Notes: generated by a model from the sequence alone, not told the origin. A DNA stretch of 64,000 nucleotides from Ahrensia kielensis DSM 5890 (GCF_000374465.1 NZ_KB894529.1:248001-312000), one strand, 5' to 3'; shown: positions 9,557 to 20,118, numbered from the stretch's first letter. Translations and numbers: made by a program.

Positions 9557-11383
9557 TCAACCAAAGACGCTTGCGCCTTCATCCGCGTGCCCAGCGACAC
9601 GGCGGAATGTTTCAAACAGTTCCCGCCCCATACCATGCGTATTGCCTGATAAATCTGCAATTGCTTGCGGGCGTGCGGCCAAGGTCGCATCATCGACGAG
9701 AACTTCTAGCGTTCCGGCATTGGCATCAAGGCGCACGATATCGCCTTCCTGCACTTTGCCGATTGCACCGCCATCAAGCGCCTCTGGCGTTACATGAATA
9801 GCTGCCGGAATTTTACCGGACGCACCAGACATGCGCCCATCGGTAACAAGTGCAACTTTCAAGCCGCGCTGTTGAAGTATGCCCAGTGTCGGTGTCAATT
9901 TGTGTAGCTCGGGCATGCCATTGGCTTTTGGGCCATTAAACCGGATCACGGCGATAAAGTCTTCGGTTAATTGACCAGCCTGAAAGGCTGCCTGCATTTC
10001 GTTTTGATCGTGAAAAATGCGTGCAGGCGCTTCAACAATGCGGTGTTCTTCTTTAACGGCTGACGTCTTAATAACGGCGCGTCCAAGATTGCCAGACAGC
10101 ATTTTCAAGCCCCCTGTTTTCTGAAACGCCTTATCAAACGGTGCCAAGACTTTTTCGTTGCCGGATATTTTCGGTGATTTATGACGTTCGACCCCGCCTT
10201 TTCCATCAAGCTTGGCTTCAACCATATAATCATCCATGCCGTGGCCATAGACTGTGCGAACATCGCGGTGCAGCATGCCATTATCGGCTAATTCGCGGAT
10301 GAGGAATCCGAGCCCGCCCGCAGCTTCAAAATGGTTCACATCAGCCAATCCATTTGGATAGACGCGTGCAAGCAGCGGCGTAACATCGGAAAGATCAGAA
10401 ATGTCAGCCCACGTGATTTTAATACCAGCGGCCGCTGCCATCGCAACCAAGTGCATCGTGTGGTTGGTCGACCCGCCCGTTGCATGAAGGCCGATAATGC
10501 CGTTCACGATAGAGCGTTCATCAATCATCTCGCCTGCTGGTGTAAATTCATTACCAAGCGCTGTGATTGCCAGTGCACGTTTTGCGGCTTCTTTTGTTAG
10601 CGCATCGCGCAATTCTGTGCCCGGATTGATAAAGCTTGCGCCTGGCATATGCAGGCCCATAATCTCCATAAGCATCTGGTTTGAATTGGCCGTACCATAG
10701 AACGTACAGGTGCCCGGTCCGTGATATGATTTACTTTCGGATTCAAGCAGTTCTTTGCGTCCGATTTTACCTTCTGCATAGAGTTGGCGGATTTCTGCTT
10801 TTTCGTCATTTGACTGGCCTGTCGTCATCGGACCAGCAGGTATGAAAATCGCAGGAAGATGGCCAAAAGTCAGCGCAGCAATCGTCAATCCGGGAACGAT
10901 TTTATCACACACACCCAGATAAACGGCCGCATCAAACATGTCATGTGACAGACCAACGGCCGTCGCCATCGCAATCACATCGCGTGAAAACAACGATAAC
11001 TCCATACCCGCTTGGCCTTGTGTCACACCATCACACATAGCAGGCACCCCGCCAGCAACCTGCGCAACACCGCCAGCCTCACGCGCAGCTTGTTTTATAA
11101 GCGCGGGAAAAGTTTCAAATGGTTGGTGCGCTGAAAGCATGTCATTATAGGCGGTAATGATGCCAATATTGGCAACCACATCGCCTTTAAGATTTTCTTT
11201 GTCGCCGACACCGCAAGCAGCAAAACCATGCGCTAAATTTCCGCATGAAAGCGTTGAACGTTTAGGCCCCTTAGTTGCCCGTTCACGCACACGGCCCAGA
11301 TAGGTTTCACGGACAGGTTTTGAGCGTTCAATAATCCGGTTTGTCACTGCCGCAACAGTTTCATTCACATCAAATTTTGTCAT
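9557..11383 (-). CDS. edd: Phosphogluconate dehydratase
   Basis: About 608 residues of an IlvD/Edd-family Fe-S dehydratase. Edd converts 6-phosphogluconate to KDPG in the Entner-Doudoroff pathway. Visible family marks: [32 protein letters not shown] with one cluster Cys, [11 protein letters not shown] with a second, [14 protein letters not shown] with a third, and [14 protein letters not shown] near the C-terminus. Length matches Edd (about 605) better than IlvD. The ATG at 11383 (MTKFDVNE) follows a GGGGC stretch and is preferred; an ATG four codons upstream (11395) is possible. It is the last gene of the zwf-pgl-edd operon, 25 bases after pgl. No eda (KDPG aldolase) is in the window. Confidence 0.96.
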   Translation of the reverse strand: MTKFDVNETVAAVTNRIIERSKPVRETYLGRVRERATKGPKRSTLSCGNLAHGFAACGVGDKENLKGDVVANIGIITAYNDMLSAHQPFETFPALIKQAAREAGGVAQVAGGVPAMCDGVTQGQAGMELSLFSRDVIAMATAVGLSHDMFDAAVYLGVCDKIVPGLTIAALTFGHLPAIFIPAGPMTTGQSNDEKAEIRQLYAEGKIGRKELLESESKSYHGPGTCTFYGTANSNQMLMEIMGLHMPGASFINPGTELRDALTKEAAKRALAITALGNEFTPAGEMIDERSIVNGIIGLHATGGSTNHTMHLVAMAAAAGIKITWADISDLSDVTPLLARVYPNGLADVNHFEAAGGLGFLIRELADNGMLHRDVRTVYGHGMDDYMVEAKLDGKGGVERHKSPKISGNEKVLAPFDKAFQKTGGLKMLSGNLGRAVIKTSAVKEEHRIVEAPARIFHDQNEMQAAFQAGQLTEDFIAVIRFNGPKANGMPELHKLTPTLGILQQRGLKVALVTDGRMSGASGKIPAAIHVTPEALDGGAIGKVQEGDIVRLDANAGTLEVLVDDATLAARPQAIADLSGNTHGMGRELFETFRRVAGHADEGASVFG

Positions 11384-11408
11384 GTTTTGCCCCATTTCGA
11401 GGTTGTAA

Positions 11409-12137
11409 TTATGGTGCCCAGAACACTTTCATAGGCTCAGGTGTATTTTTAACGACGCATGCGATTGGCATTGTTAGATCATCATCAAGACCCAGAGCAG
11501 TTTTCAGCACATCAGCCTTTTCTTGACCTTCAATGTGCAGCGCTACAAAGCGTGATGCTTGTATAACGGGCATCGTCAGCGTTAGGCGTGGCTCGCCTGC
11601 ACCTTCGGCAAGCATTGATATAACTTGTCTACCGCTCTGCATGTCGAGCGCTTCTTCCAAATGATCTCCATTTGGAAAAAAGGATGCCGTGTGGCCATCA
11701 GTGCCCATGCCGAGGATCGTCACATCAATATGTTTTAACGAGGGCGCAAGTTGTTTTTCGCTTTTTTGAGCACACTCAGCAGCATCTCGACCATCTGTAA
11801 CATAGGGTAGAAATTGTGCTGCAGCTGCTTTGTCTTGCAGCAAATAATCAGCGATTAGTTTAGCGTTGGCGCGATCATTATCTGGCGATACAATACGCTC
11901 ATCAACCAGCATGATCGTCACATTCGCCCAATCAATATCGCAAGCTGAAAGCGTTTTGAAAAACAATTTTGGCGTTGATCCGCCCGACACAACAAGCGTA
12001 GCGGTACCGCGCTCTGCGATGCCACCAGCGAGAATACCGGCAACAGACAAGGCCAAAGCTTCAGCCAGCGCACCGCGTGTCTCATATGATTGAAGATCAA
12101 TATGCGGATCAGTTGGTTTTAGTGCGTCAGCTTTCAT
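11409..12137 (-). CDS. pgl: 6-phosphogluconolactonase
   Basis: A 242-residue Pgl of the NagB/RpiA-like fold (DevB type). It hydrolyses 6-phosphogluconolactone made by Zwf. Visible family marks: [13 protein letters not shown] near residue 55, [19 protein letters not shown] and [16 protein letters not shown], which holds the catalytic His. The ATG at 12137 overlaps the end of zwf by 11 bases, as expected for coupled translation; the open frame extends six codons further but without reason. Order zwf-pgl-edd gives the whole upper Entner-Doudoroff/oxidative pentose phosphate entry from glucose 6-phosphate to KDPG. Confidence 0.95.
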   Translation of the reverse strand: MKADALKPTDPHIDLQSYETRGALAEALALSVAGILAGGIAERGTATLVVSGGSTPKLFFKTLSACDIDWANVTIMLVDERIVSPDNDRANAKLIADYLLQDKAAAAQFLPYVTDGRDAAECAQKSEKQLAPSLKHIDVTILGMGTDGHTASFFPNGDHLEEALDMQSGRQVISMLAEGAGEPRLTLTMPVIQASRFVALHIEGQEKADVLKTALGLDDDLTMPIACVVKNTPEPMKVFWAP

Positions 12138-13593
12138 GCCAAGTGCGCCCATCACGCTCGATTAAGGCTATAGATGCCGAAGGGCCCCATGTGCCAGATG
12201 TGTATTTTTGTGCAGGTTGTTCGGTATCTTCCCAAGACTTCAAGATTGGATCGACCCACTTCCACGCTGCCTCAACTTCGTCGCGGCGCATGAACAATGT
12301 CTGGTTGCCGCGGATAACATCCATAATCAAGCGTTCATAAGCATCAGGGTTCCGCACATCAAAGCTTTCAGCAAAGCTCATATCAAGTGGGACGTGGCGC
12401 AAACGCATGCCACCCGGCCCCGGATCCTTGATCATGATCCACTGCTTCACGCCTTCATCTGGCTGGAGACGAATAACGAGGTTGTTTGACTGCATACGAG
12501 AGCCAGCTTCACCAAAAATGGAATGCGGCACTTCTTTAAATGCGATTACAATTTCAGAAACCCGTGTCGACAAACGTTTGCCCGTGCGCAAATAGAACGG
12601 CACCCCAGCCCAGCGCCAATTGCCGATCTCGGCCTTTATCGCAACAAAGGTTTCGGTATTGCTAGCAGAGCCAAGCTCTTCCACATAACCATCCACTGGA
12701 CCGCCGCTGGAAGCACCCGCGCCATATTGACCGCGCACGGTGAGTTTAGCTGCATTGCTTTCCTCAATCGGCGTAAGGCTGCGCAAAACTTTGAGCTTTT
12801 CATCACGTACCGCATTTGCATCCATAGAAGCTGGTGGCTCCATAGCCACAAGACATAAGAGCTGAAGCAAATGGTTTTGCACCATATCGCGCAAGGCACC
12901 CGCACGGTCATAGTAATCAACGCGGCCTTCAAGACCTACCGATTCAGCAACCGTAATTTGCACATGATCAATATGAGCAGAGTTCCAAAGCGGCTCATAA
13001 AGCGCATTTGCAAAACGCAGCGCCATAAGGTTTTGAACTGTTTCTTTACCCAAATAATGGTCAATTCGGAAAATCTGGTATTCTTTGAATACCTGCCCGA
13101 GAGTGTCGTTTAATTCCTCGGCTGATTTTAAATCGCGGCCAATTGGCTTTTCGACAATGATACGCGTTTCATCCGTAATCAGCTTATTGTCACGCAAGCG
13201 GGAAGCAATATCTCCAAACAATCCCGGACCAACAGCCAGATAATAAGCCCGCTTTTTAGTGTCTGCATCACCGATCGTATCGCGCAGCACATCCCAGCCA
13301 CGATCAGACTTCGCATCAACCGAAACATAGTCTAGCTTACTCATGAACAGTTTTACCTGCTCATCATCCAATTCCTCTTTAACGTGCTCTTTAAGAGCCG
13401 CCAAAGCAAAGTCTTGATACTCAGCTTTTGTCATCTCTGAACGAGACGCACCGATAATTCTTGTTGGCTCAGTCATCTGACCGTCTTTTTGGCGATGATA
13501 AAGCGCTGGCAACAATTTACGTTCAGCAAGATCGCCAGTACCGCCAAAAACGATACAGTCGAATGGGTCAACGGGAATAATCTGACTCGACAT
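12127..13593 (-). CDS. zwf: Glucose-6-phosphate 1-dehydrogenase
   Basis: A 488-residue NAD(P)-dependent glucose-6-phosphate dehydrogenase. The Rossmann motif FGGTGDLAERKLLPALY is near residue 18, EKPIGRDL at about 150 and the substrate-binding/catalytic RIDHYLGKE (with the base His) at about 178. Length is normal for the family (480-495). First gene of the zwf-pgl-edd operon; GGAGG lies about six bases before the ATG. The 250-bp gap to sitA on the other strand must hold both promoters. No HexR-type regulator gene is adjacent. Confidence 0.97.
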   Translation of the reverse strand: MSSQIIPVDPFDCIVFGGTGDLAERKLLPALYHRQKDGQMTEPTRIIGASRSEMTKAEYQDFALAALKEHVKEELDDEQVKLFMSKLDYVSVDAKSDRGWDVLRDTIGDADTKKRAYYLAVGPGLFGDIASRLRDNKLITDETRIIVEKPIGRDLKSAEELNDTLGQVFKEYQIFRIDHYLGKETVQNLMALRFANALYEPLWNSAHIDHVQITVAESVGLEGRVDYYDRAGALRDMVQNHLLQLLCLVAMEPPASMDANAVRDEKLKVLRSLTPIEESNAAKLTVRGQYGAGASSGGPVDGYVEELGSASNTETFVAIKAEIGNWRWAGVPFYLRTGKRLSTRVSEIVIAFKEVPHSIFGEAGSRMQSNNLVIRLQPDEGVKQWIMIKDPGPGGMRLRHVPLDMSFAESFDVRNPDAYERLIMDVIRGNQTLFMRRDEVEAAWKWVDPILKSWEDTEQPAQKYTSGTWGPSASIALIERDGRTWHES

Positions 13594-13720
13594 TACTTTG
13601 CCTCCAAGTGTTACAAACCCTATAATCTAATCGATTTAAAAAAGCCAGAGCTGCTATTAAATTTCACTAATATTCATACGCAATCACGACTAAAAGATAA
13701 CACCAAAACACACGACAAGC

Positions 13721-13794
13721 TGCGCAATCATTATTCGCAATGCCTTTTTCATTCATGTAAACTCGCCTCAATTCCTTATTGCAATTCATTCGCA
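13721..13794 (+). promoter_or_regulatory. Two operator-like dyads upstream of the sit operon (possible Mur/Fur-family sites)
   Basis: Two similar inverted repeats lie 126 and 67 bases before the sitA start: TGCGCAATCATTATTCGCA at 13721-13739 and TGCAATTCATTCGCA at 13780-13794. Both have TGC(n)AAT...ATTcGCA arms. Rhizobial sit operons are known to be repressed by Mur, a Fur-family Mn sensor, at AT-rich dyads with TGC/GCA ends, so these are candidate binding sites. The match is by eye; which regulator binds is inference. Confidence 0.45.
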
Positions 13795-13846
13795 TTACTA
13801 TTAAGAAGATAATAGGACATAAGATTTTTCTCATCTGGAGCTGTGA

Positions 13847-14761
13847 ATGAAACCGTATCTTTCTCGCCTAACATTTGCCGCAGCAATGCTCGCGACAACC
13901 TCAACAATGGCGCTTGAAGCATATGCTCAAGACAAAAAATTCAAAGCGGTTACGACTTTCACAGTCATTGCTGACATGGCGAAAAATGTTGCTGGCGATG
14001 CAGCAGAAGTCGTTTCGATCACGAAACCTGGCGCGGAAATTCATGGTTATGAGCCAACGCCGCGCGATATTGTGCGCGCAAGCGGCGCTGATCTCATCTT
14101 GTGGAATGGTCTTAATCTGGAGGTCTGGTTTGAGCAGTTTTTAAGCAATCTAGGCGACATACCATCAGTAACGTTGACGGACGGCATCAAGCCCATTGCG
14201 ATTGGTTCTGGCTCCTATGAAGGCAAAGCCAATCCACACGCTTGGATGGGCGTTGATAACGCCCTTGTTTATGTCGACAATATTACAGCCGCCTTTGTTG
14301 AACATGATCCAGATAATGCCGATAGATATATTGCAAATGCAGAAACCTATATGAATGAAATACGCGCAACGCTTGATCCTTTGCGCGAACAAATTGCGGC
14401 TATTCCTGAAGACAAACGTTGGCTTGTGACTTGCGAGGGTGCATTCAGCTATCTTGCGCATGATTTTGGCTTGAAAGAACTTTACCTATGGCCAATTAAT
14501 GCCGATCAAATTGGCACGCCGCAACAGGTTCGCAGTGTCATCGACGGCGTTCGGGAAAACAATATTCCCGTCGTGTTCTGCGAAAGTACCGTCAACACTT
14601 CGCCAGCCGAACAAGTTGCCCGCGAAACCGGTGCCGCCTTTGGCGGTGTTCTATATGTCGACAGCTTAAGCGAGCCGGATGGTCCAGTGCCAACATATCT
14701 TGATCTGCTGCGCGTGACATCACAAACTATTGTCGATGGGCTTGCAAACAACCTAAAATAA
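13847..14761 (+). CDS. sitA: Metal ABC transporter, periplasmic Mn/Fe-binding protein
   Basis: A 304-residue cluster A-I (family 9) binding protein with an N-terminal Sec signal peptide (cleavage likely after EAYAQ). Metal ligands typical of SitA/MntC/YfeA are in place: His in IHGYEPTPRDI, His in NPHAWMG, Glu in CEGAFSYLA and Asp in YVDSLS. The WPINADQIGTPQQVR segment is characteristic of the Mn/Fe rather than the Zn subfamily, and the His-rich loop of ZnuA is absent. It delivers Mn(II) or Fe(II) to the SitBCD membrane complex. A stable hairpin directly after the stop may protect its part of the mRNA. Metal specificity is inferred from motifs. Confidence 0.92.
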   Translation: MKPYLSRLTFAAAMLATTSTMALEAYAQDKKFKAVTTFTVIADMAKNVAGDAAEVVSITKPGAEIHGYEPTPRDIVRASGADLILWNGLNLEVWFEQFLSNLGDIPSVTLTDGIKPIAIGSGSYEGKANPHAWMGVDNALVYVDNITAAFVEHDPDNADRYIANAETYMNEIRATLDPLREQIAAIPEDKRWLVTCEGAFSYLAHDFGLKELYLWPINADQIGTPQQVRSVIDGVRENNIPVVFCESTVNTSPAEQVARETGAAFGGVLYVDSLSEPDGPVPTYLDLLRVTSQTIVDGLANNLK

Positions 14762-14779
14762 CCATTCACTGACATATAC

Positions 14780-14803
14780 ATCTCCGCCATTTCTGGCGGA
14801 GAT
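14780..14803 (+). promoter_or_regulatory. Intercistronic hairpin between sitA and sitB
   Basis: A perfect 10-bp stem (ATCTCCGCCA/TGGCGGAGAT) with a TTTC loop sits 19 bases after the sitA stop. No T-tract follows, so it is more likely an RNA-stability or partial attenuation element that raises binding-protein output over the membrane components than a full terminator. Confidence 0.6.
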
Positions 14804-14817
14804 ACCAAGGATCCATA

Positions 14818-15726
14818 ATGCTGAAAACAGCACCTCTCGACGCTGAAATGACTGACAATGAAGACATGAGCGCATCAGGAGCCGCCGGCGGTATTTATGC
14901 GCGCAATGTCACGGTCACCTACCGCAACGGTCACACAGCGCTGCATAATACAAATTTTGAAATTCCGCGCGGCACGATTACAGCACTCGTCGGAGTTAAT
15001 GGCGCAGGAAAATCGACCCTATTTAAAGCCATTATGGGTTTTATTCCCACCGCTGCAGGCGAAATTCGGCTTCTTGGGAAAACGGTAAAAGAAGCGCTCA
15101 AAGAAAACCTCGTTGCCTATGTGCCTCAGTCTGAAGAAGTCGACTGGGCTTTTCCAGTGCTCGTCGAAGATGTTGTGATGATGGGCCGCTACGGACATAT
15201 GGGCTTTTTAAGACGTCCACAGCAAAAAGACCGCGATGCTGTCAATGAAGCTTTGCGCCGCGTCAATATGCTTGACTTTAAACATCGGCAAATTGGCGAA
15301 TTATCCGGCGGACAACGCAAGCGCGTTTTTCTTGCGCGTTCGCTGGCGCAAGACGGACAGGTCATTTTGCTTGATGAACCTTTTACTGGCGTTGATGTAA
15401 AAACCGAAGATCAGATCATATCATTGCTACGCGAGTTGCGCGATGAAGGCCGCGTTATGCTTGTATCAACGCACAATCTTGGTTCCGTGCCAGAATTTTG
15501 TGACCGTACAATTTTGGTTAAAGGCACCGTCCTTGCCTATGGCACGACGCAAGAAACCTTTACCCATGACAATCTTGAGAAGGCATTTGGCGGCGTGCTG
15601 CGCCACTTTACGATTGGCGGCACCGACCTACACGACGATGACGATCCGCGCGAAATTCGCATTATCACAGATGATGAGAGACCTTTCGTTCACTACGGCG
15701 AACGCAGCGAAAGTGACGAGAAATGA
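14818..15726 (+). CDS. sitB: Metal ABC transporter, ATP-binding protein
   Basis: A 302-residue ABC ATPase that energises Mn/Fe import. Walker A is GVNGAGKST, the Q-loop is [10 protein letters not shown], the ABC signature is LSGGQRKRV, Walker B with catalytic Glu is VILLDEPF, and the H-loop is STHNLG. The [28 protein letters not shown] stretch is the family helical region for chelate/metal permeases. It has a 30-residue polar N-terminal extension and an acidic C-terminal tail. The stop overlaps sitC by four bases (ATGA). Confidence 0.95.
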   Translation: MLKTAPLDAEMTDNEDMSASGAAGGIYARNVTVTYRNGHTALHNTNFEIPRGTITALVGVNGAGKSTLFKAIMGFIPTAAGEIRLLGKTVKEALKENLVAYVPQSEEVDWAFPVLVEDVVMMGRYGHMGFLRRPQQKDRDAVNEALRRVNMLDFKHRQIGELSGGQRKRVFLARSLAQDGQVILLDEPFTGVDVKTEDQIISLLRELRDEGRVMLVSTHNLGSVPEFCDRTILVKGTVLAYGTTQETFTHDNLEKAFGGVLRHFTIGGTDLHDDDDPREIRIITDDERPFVHYGERSESDEK

Positions 15727-16610
15727 TCAGCACACTTATTGAACCGTTCACCTATAGTTACATGTTCAATGCCATGTGGGTTTCCGCACTTGTTGGTGGC
15801 GTTTGTGCATTTTTGTCTTGCTACCTTATGCTCAAAGGCTGGTCGCTGATTGGGGATGCACTTTCCCATTCTGTCGTGCCTGGCGTTGCGGCTGCCTATA
15901 TTCTTGGCCTGCCCTTTGCATTGGGTGCTTTTATCTCTGGCGGTTTGGCCGCTGGTGCAATGCTGTTTTTATCCGAACGCTCCGGCCTCAAAATTGATGT
16001 GATCATCGGGATCATTTTCACATCGTTTTTCGGCCTTGGCCTTTTTATTATTTCGATCTTCCCAACATCGGTCAGCATTCAAACGATCATTATGGGCAAT
16101 ATTCTAGCGATAACACCAAATGATACGTTGCAACTCGCGATTATCGGCTTTGTCTGCATGATTGTTTTGCTGGCCAAATGGAAAGATTTGATGGTGGTGT
16201 TTTTTGATGAAAACCACGCCCGCACGATCGGTTTGAAGCCAGAACTTCTACGCGCTATTTTCTTCATGCTGTTATCAGCAGCCATTGTTGCGGCGATGAT
16301 TACAGTAGGCGCGTTTCTTGTCATCGCGATGGTCGTAACACCGGGCGCGACAGCCTATCTTTTGAGTGACCGCTTTCCGCGCGTGATCGCGATTTCCGTT
16401 TTTATAGGCACCGCGACCAGTTTTGTTGGCGCTTATATTAGCTATTTTGTTGACGGTGCAACCGGCGGCATCATCGTCGCTCTGCAGACAATCATCTTTC
16501 TTGTTGCATTTGTTTTCGCGCCAAAGCATGGCATTTTGGCTGCACGGCGAAAAGCGCGCCAAGCTCTTTCAATTCCGGCAACTGCATCACCGACGACTAA
16601 GGTGCAATAA
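15723..16610 (+). CDS. sitC: Metal ABC transporter permease
   Basis: A 295-residue ABC-3 family permease with about eight membrane helices. Family marks include the early [20 protein letters not shown] segment and the central [10 protein letters not shown] and [13 protein letters not shown] regions that contact the ATPase. It pairs with SitD to form the membrane channel. It overlaps sitB by four bases and sitD by one base, so the four genes are translationally linked. Confidence 0.94.
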   Translation: MISTLIEPFTYSYMFNAMWVSALVGGVCAFLSCYLMLKGWSLIGDALSHSVVPGVAAAYILGLPFALGAFISGGLAAGAMLFLSERSGLKIDVIIGIIFTSFFGLGLFIISIFPTSVSIQTIIMGNILAITPNDTLQLAIIGFVCMIVLLAKWKDLMVVFFDENHARTIGLKPELLRAIFFMLLSAAIVAAMITVGAFLVIAMVVTPGATAYLLSDRFPRVIAISVFIGTATSFVGAYISYFVDGATGGIIVALQTIIFLVAFVFAPKHGILAARRKARQALSIPATASPTTKVQ

Positions 16611-17455
16611 TGATCGATATTCTATTACAGCCCTTCCAATACCCATTCATGCAGAATGCGTTTTTGATTACCCTGCTTGTCGCACCACCAACGGCACTTC
16701 TATCTTGCTTTCTCGTTCTTAAAGGCTGGGCCTTGATGGGTGACGCTGTCAGCCATGCGGTTTTACCGGGCGTTGTTTTAGCATGGATAACAGGCATTCC
16801 GCTCATCGTCGGCGCATTTGGCGCAGGTATGGCCTGTACACTACTCACCGGCTATCTTTCATATAATAGCCGCATCAAACAAGACACGGTCATGGGCGTG
16901 GTCTTCTCCGGCATGTTTGCCATTGGCATCATCATGTACACATCGATCACCACCAACGAACATCTGGATCATGTTCTGTTCGGCAATATGCTGGGCATAG
17001 GCGCTCAAGATTTATGGACTGCAGGCCTCATCTCGCTCGGCTCATGCGCGTTTCTCATACTGAAATGGAAAGACTTATTGCTTCACGCATTCGACCCTGC
17101 GCAAGCGCAAGCCAGCGGTTTGAAAGTCTCATTTCTGCACTATGGATTGCTGTCTGTATTGTCGCTTTGTATTGTTGCAACATTGACAGCGACTGGCCTC
17201 ATTCTTGCCGTTGCTCTTTTGGTGACGCCGGGCGCAATTGCTTTTTTAACCGTGCGTAGCTTTGGACCAATGTTGATCATGTCCGTGGCCGTTTGCTTGC
17301 TATCCATGTTGCTAGGCACGTATCTGAGCTTCTTCTTAGACAGCGCACCGGCAGCAACGATTGTGCTTGTTCTGACAGCCATATTCATAGTGGCTTTTGT
17401 GCATAGGCTGCACATCACGCGTAAAACATCGCAGCAAAAAGCGAGCTTGGCGTAA
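16610..17455 (+). CDS. sitD: Metal ABC transporter permease
   Basis: A 281-residue second ABC-3 permease, paralogous to SitC; the corresponding early motif is LKGWALMGDAVSHAVLPGVV, with GNMLGIGAQD and AQASGLKVSFLHY later. Two different permease genes after one ATPase gene is the SitABCD/YfeABCD arrangement for Mn/Fe uptake, unlike ZnuABC, which has one permease. Last gene of the operon; no clear terminator follows. Confidence 0.94.
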   Translation: MIDILLQPFQYPFMQNAFLITLLVAPPTALLSCFLVLKGWALMGDAVSHAVLPGVVLAWITGIPLIVGAFGAGMACTLLTGYLSYNSRIKQDTVMGVVFSGMFAIGIIMYTSITTNEHLDHVLFGNMLGIGAQDLWTAGLISLGSCAFLILKWKDLLLHAFDPAQAQASGLKVSFLHYGLLSVLSLCIVATLTATGLILAVALLVTPGAIAFLTVRSFGPMLIMSVAVCLLSMLLGTYLSFFLDSAPAATIVLVLTAIFIVAFVHRLHITRKTSQQKASLA

Positions 17456-17574
17456 ACATATGGAAAACGACTTGCCAAGATCGATTGAAAAAAATGGTTC
17501 CCAAGGGCGAATTTTAATTTTCCTAGGCTTGCATTCAACCTCTCTCAAGCTGGTTCCAGCCCGCACAAATCCCA

Positions 17575-17778
17575 TTGTTTGCAAAAATATCGCTTCCGCA
17601 GTCTGATCATCCTATCGATTTTTTGGAAATGGCAGATCACTTTGGTAAGCGAGTTACAGTGAGCTTAAACAAACCACTGCGCGAAGATATCAATGAGGCG
17701 AATACTTACGCTCTGGCAAACCAACCAAATATACTGGCAGGTATGGATCGCGCCAAAGTTCAAAAACTCGCGGCATAG
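17575..17778 (+). other. Short unrecognised ORF between sitD and lysR, possible gene remnant
   Basis: The 333-bp stretch after sitD holds one open frame from a TTG at 17575 (or ATG at 17632, 49 codons) ending in FGKRVTVSLNKPL...GMDRAKVQKLAA. It is hydrophilic, has no convincing ribosome site and no recognisable domain. It may be the C-terminal leftover of a gene disrupted when the TRAP/GMC module to the right was inserted, or chance. Nothing else is visible in this interval. Confidence 0.25.
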
Positions 17779-17788
17779 CCTTAAGGAC

Positions 17789-18694
17789 TTAAGTCAACTT
17801 TGCGTTGTATTTGAACGATTGCGACATACGCCGGGTGGTATCAAAAATGAAATCACTTGCCTCTTGAATGCGGACAAGATGACGGTTTTCTTCGAGATAT
17901 GTCATCCAATAGGTTCTACTGAAGGTGATATCATCTGGCATGATTGGCTCTAGACCGTGGTCATGGGCCATATAGCACGGTAAAATGCCAAGACCGATGT
18001 TGCCCAGAACCGCGTCAAATTGCGATTTTACCGTTGCCCCGCGGTAGACAACTTTTAGACCAGGCATCAGGATTGTGTTGAAATCCAATTCTGGCGTATA
18101 AAGTAGCTCTTCGACGTAGCCCACAAAGGGTAAGACCTTTAAATCGTCGCGGCACTTGGGGCGTTGATGCTTCTCAAAAAACTTAGGGCCGGCATAAAGC
18201 CTGAGATCGTAATCCATCAGCTTGCGCATCACCAGTGATCCACTTTCGGGTCGATCCAATGAGATCGCGATATCGACGTCACGACGCCAAAGTTTATGGG
18301 CAACAGGGATCGGGACTAACTCTACTTCCATCGCTGGGTTTGACGCAACAAGTTGGGGCAAAATATGGGAAAGAATTTTGTTTCCGAACCCATCCGGTGC
18401 GCCAACACGTACTTTAAGTTTTCGTGTCCCATTTGCCCGACTAGCGATATTCGCAATTGAATTGGCTGCCGCCTCCATATTCTCGGCATGCGGTAAAACT
18501 TGAAGTCCGAATTCGCTTAGAACCATCCCGCTTTCGGTAGTTTCAAACAGTGTCAGGCCAAGCTGATCTTGCAATATTTTCAACCTGCGCGCGACCGTTG
18601 TGTGCGAGTTGTTGAGACGTTTCGCGGCACGACTTTGACGGCCCGTCCTGTGGACTTCGAGGAAGACTTGCAGTTGGTCCCAATTAAAATTCAT
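17789..18694 (-). CDS. LysR-family transcriptional regulator
   Basis: A 301-residue LysR-type regulator. Residues 1-60 form the winged helix-turn-helix (FNWDQLQVFLEVHRTGRQSRAAKRLNNSHTTVARRL in shortened form: RAAKRLNNSHTTVARR), followed by the linker helix and a periplasmic-binding-protein-like effector domain. It is the last gene of the dctPQM operon (21 bases after dctM), so it is transcribed with the transporter it probably controls. The effector is likely the TRAP substrate or a product of the divergent GMC oxidoreductase (inference). ATG at 18697 is one codon upstream. Confidence 0.9.
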   Translation of the reverse strand: MNFNWDQLQVFLEVHRTGRQSRAAKRLNNSHTTVARRLKILQDQLGLTLFETTESGMVLSEFGLQVLPHAENMEAAANSIANIASRANGTRKLKVRVGAPDGFGNKILSHILPQLVASNPAMEVELVPIPVAHKLWRRDVDIAISLDRPESGSLVMRKLMDYDLRLYAGPKFFEKHQRPKCRDDLKVLPFVGYVEELLYTPELDFNTILMPGLKVVYRGATVKSQFDAVLGNIGLGILPCYMAHDHGLEPIMPDDITFSRTYWMTYLEENRHLVRIQEASDFIFDTTRRMSQSFKYNAKLT

Positions 18695-18714
18695 CAAGTC
18701 CCCTTTCCATTATT

Positions 18715-20085
18715 TTAATCGTATACGAGTTCAGGCAACCATGTCACCAAATCAGGGATCAGAACAATAGCAGCAACAACGGCAAGTTGGATTATGACAA
18801 AGGGAATGATACCGCGATAGATGTCGAGTGTTGTCACTTCATCGGGTGCGGCACCTTTCAGGTAGAACAACGAAAACCCCACCGGCGGTGTTATAAACGA
18901 TGTTTGCAGCGCAACAGAGAATAAGACGACGAACCAAACCGCATCAAAACCGAGATCATTAACAACAACGGGGCCTACAAGGGGTAGGAAGATCAATGTG
19001 ATCTCCAGCCAGTCGAGGAAGAACCCAGCCACGAAGGCGAAGATTAAAATCGTCACGACAACGCCAGTCGGTCCAAATGGAATTGAATGGAGCGCTTCAG
19101 CAATCATTACATCGCCGCCAAGCGCCCGCATAACCAAAGCAAATGCCGTCGCGCCTAGGAAAATACCAAAAATAAATGCGGTGGTCAGCGTCGTGCGACG
19201 TGCAACTTCGAGCATGACTTTAAACGAAAGGCGGCTATTCGCAAAGGCTAAGATGCAAGCGCCAAGCGCACCAATGCCTGCAGCTTCAGTTGGTGTCGCG
19301 ATACCCATAAAAATGCTGCCAAGTACCGCAAGAATGAGAGCCATAGGCGGTAAAACAGCTGAAAACGTGCGAAACAATCGAGCTGGACTTAGGGGGGCTG
19401 GATCCTTCAAACGCGGCGCAAGTGACGGTTTAAGCATCACTGCCATGACAACATAAATGAGATAACACATGCCAAGCAATAGCCCTGGCACGACGGCGCC
19501 CATGAAAAGCTCGCCGACTGATAGGGCCAATTGATCGGCCATGATAATCAACATGATCGACGGCGGTATCAGAATTCCGAGTGTTCCTGCGGAGGCAATC
19601 ACCCCTGCTGCAAGCCGTTTGTCATACCCGTTTTCAAGCATAATCGGCATCGAGATCGTCGTGAGCAATACGACAGATGCACCAACAATCCCCGTAGATG
19701 CCGCCAACAAAATACCAATCAAAATTACAGCTACGGCGAGGCCACCGCTATAGCGGCCTAAAGTTGCGGCAAATTCCGCCATAAGTTTTTCAGCGAGCCC
19801 CGACTGGTCCAGCATAATCCCCATAAAAATGAACATCGGCAAGGCGACAAGCACCCCGTTTTCCATCAACGCCCAAATGCGCGGGACAACCACCGAATAG
19901 TCCCTCCAGGAATCAAGAAAATACGTATCGACACCATAGTTATTGTGCAAAGGGATCGCGACAACTGTTACCAAGACCGAAACCCCAGCGAGTGACCACG
20001 CCACGGGCACGCCCATAAAAAGCAGGCTGATAAAGCCAATAAGCATCCCGATCACGAGCAATTCGTTGGCAGCTAGACCAAGCAT
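18715..20085 (-). CDS. dctM: TRAP transporter large permease (DctM)
   Basis: A 456-residue DctM subunit with about twelve to fourteen hydrophobic segments. The family motifs LPMFIFMGIMLDQSGLAEKL, TGIVGASVVLLTTISMPIML and PPSIMLIIMADQ are present; the last is the conserved substrate/ion site region. It couples Na+ gradient to uptake of an organic acid or similar solute captured by DctP. It follows dctQ by 33 bases. Longer than many DctM (about 430), consistent with the mannitol/chloroaromatic subclass. Confidence 0.93.
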   Translation of the reverse strand: MLGLAANELLVIGMLIGFISLLFMGVPVAWSLAGVSVLVTVVAIPLHNNYGVDTYFLDSWRDYSVVVPRIWALMENGVLVALPMFIFMGIMLDQSGLAEKLMAEFAATLGRYSGGLAVAVILIGILLAASTGIVGASVVLLTTISMPIMLENGYDKRLAAGVIASAGTLGILIPPSIMLIIMADQLALSVGELFMGAVVPGLLLGMCYLIYVVMAVMLKPSLAPRLKDPAPLSPARLFRTFSAVLPPMALILAVLGSIFMGIATPTEAAGIGALGACILAFANSRLSFKVMLEVARRTTLTTAFIFGIFLGATAFALVMRALGGDVMIAEALHSIPFGPTGVVVTILIFAFVAGFFLDWLEITLIFLPLVGPVVVNDLGFDAVWFVVLFSVALQTSFITPPVGFSLFYLKGAAPDEVTTLDIYRGIIPFVIIQLAVVAAIVLIPDLVTWLPELVYD

Positions 20086-20118
20086 TTTGATTTTCCTTGT
20101 TAAATAAGGTGGGGGTAT

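Noticed and set aside
13489-13812. 107-codon ORF upstream of sitA
   Set aside because: It is antisense to the zwf start and covers the operator dyads; no domain or ribosome site.
13847-17455. Assignment of the metal transporter as ZnuABC
   Set aside because: Two permease genes, no His-rich loop in the binding protein and SitA-type motifs point to Mn/Fe.
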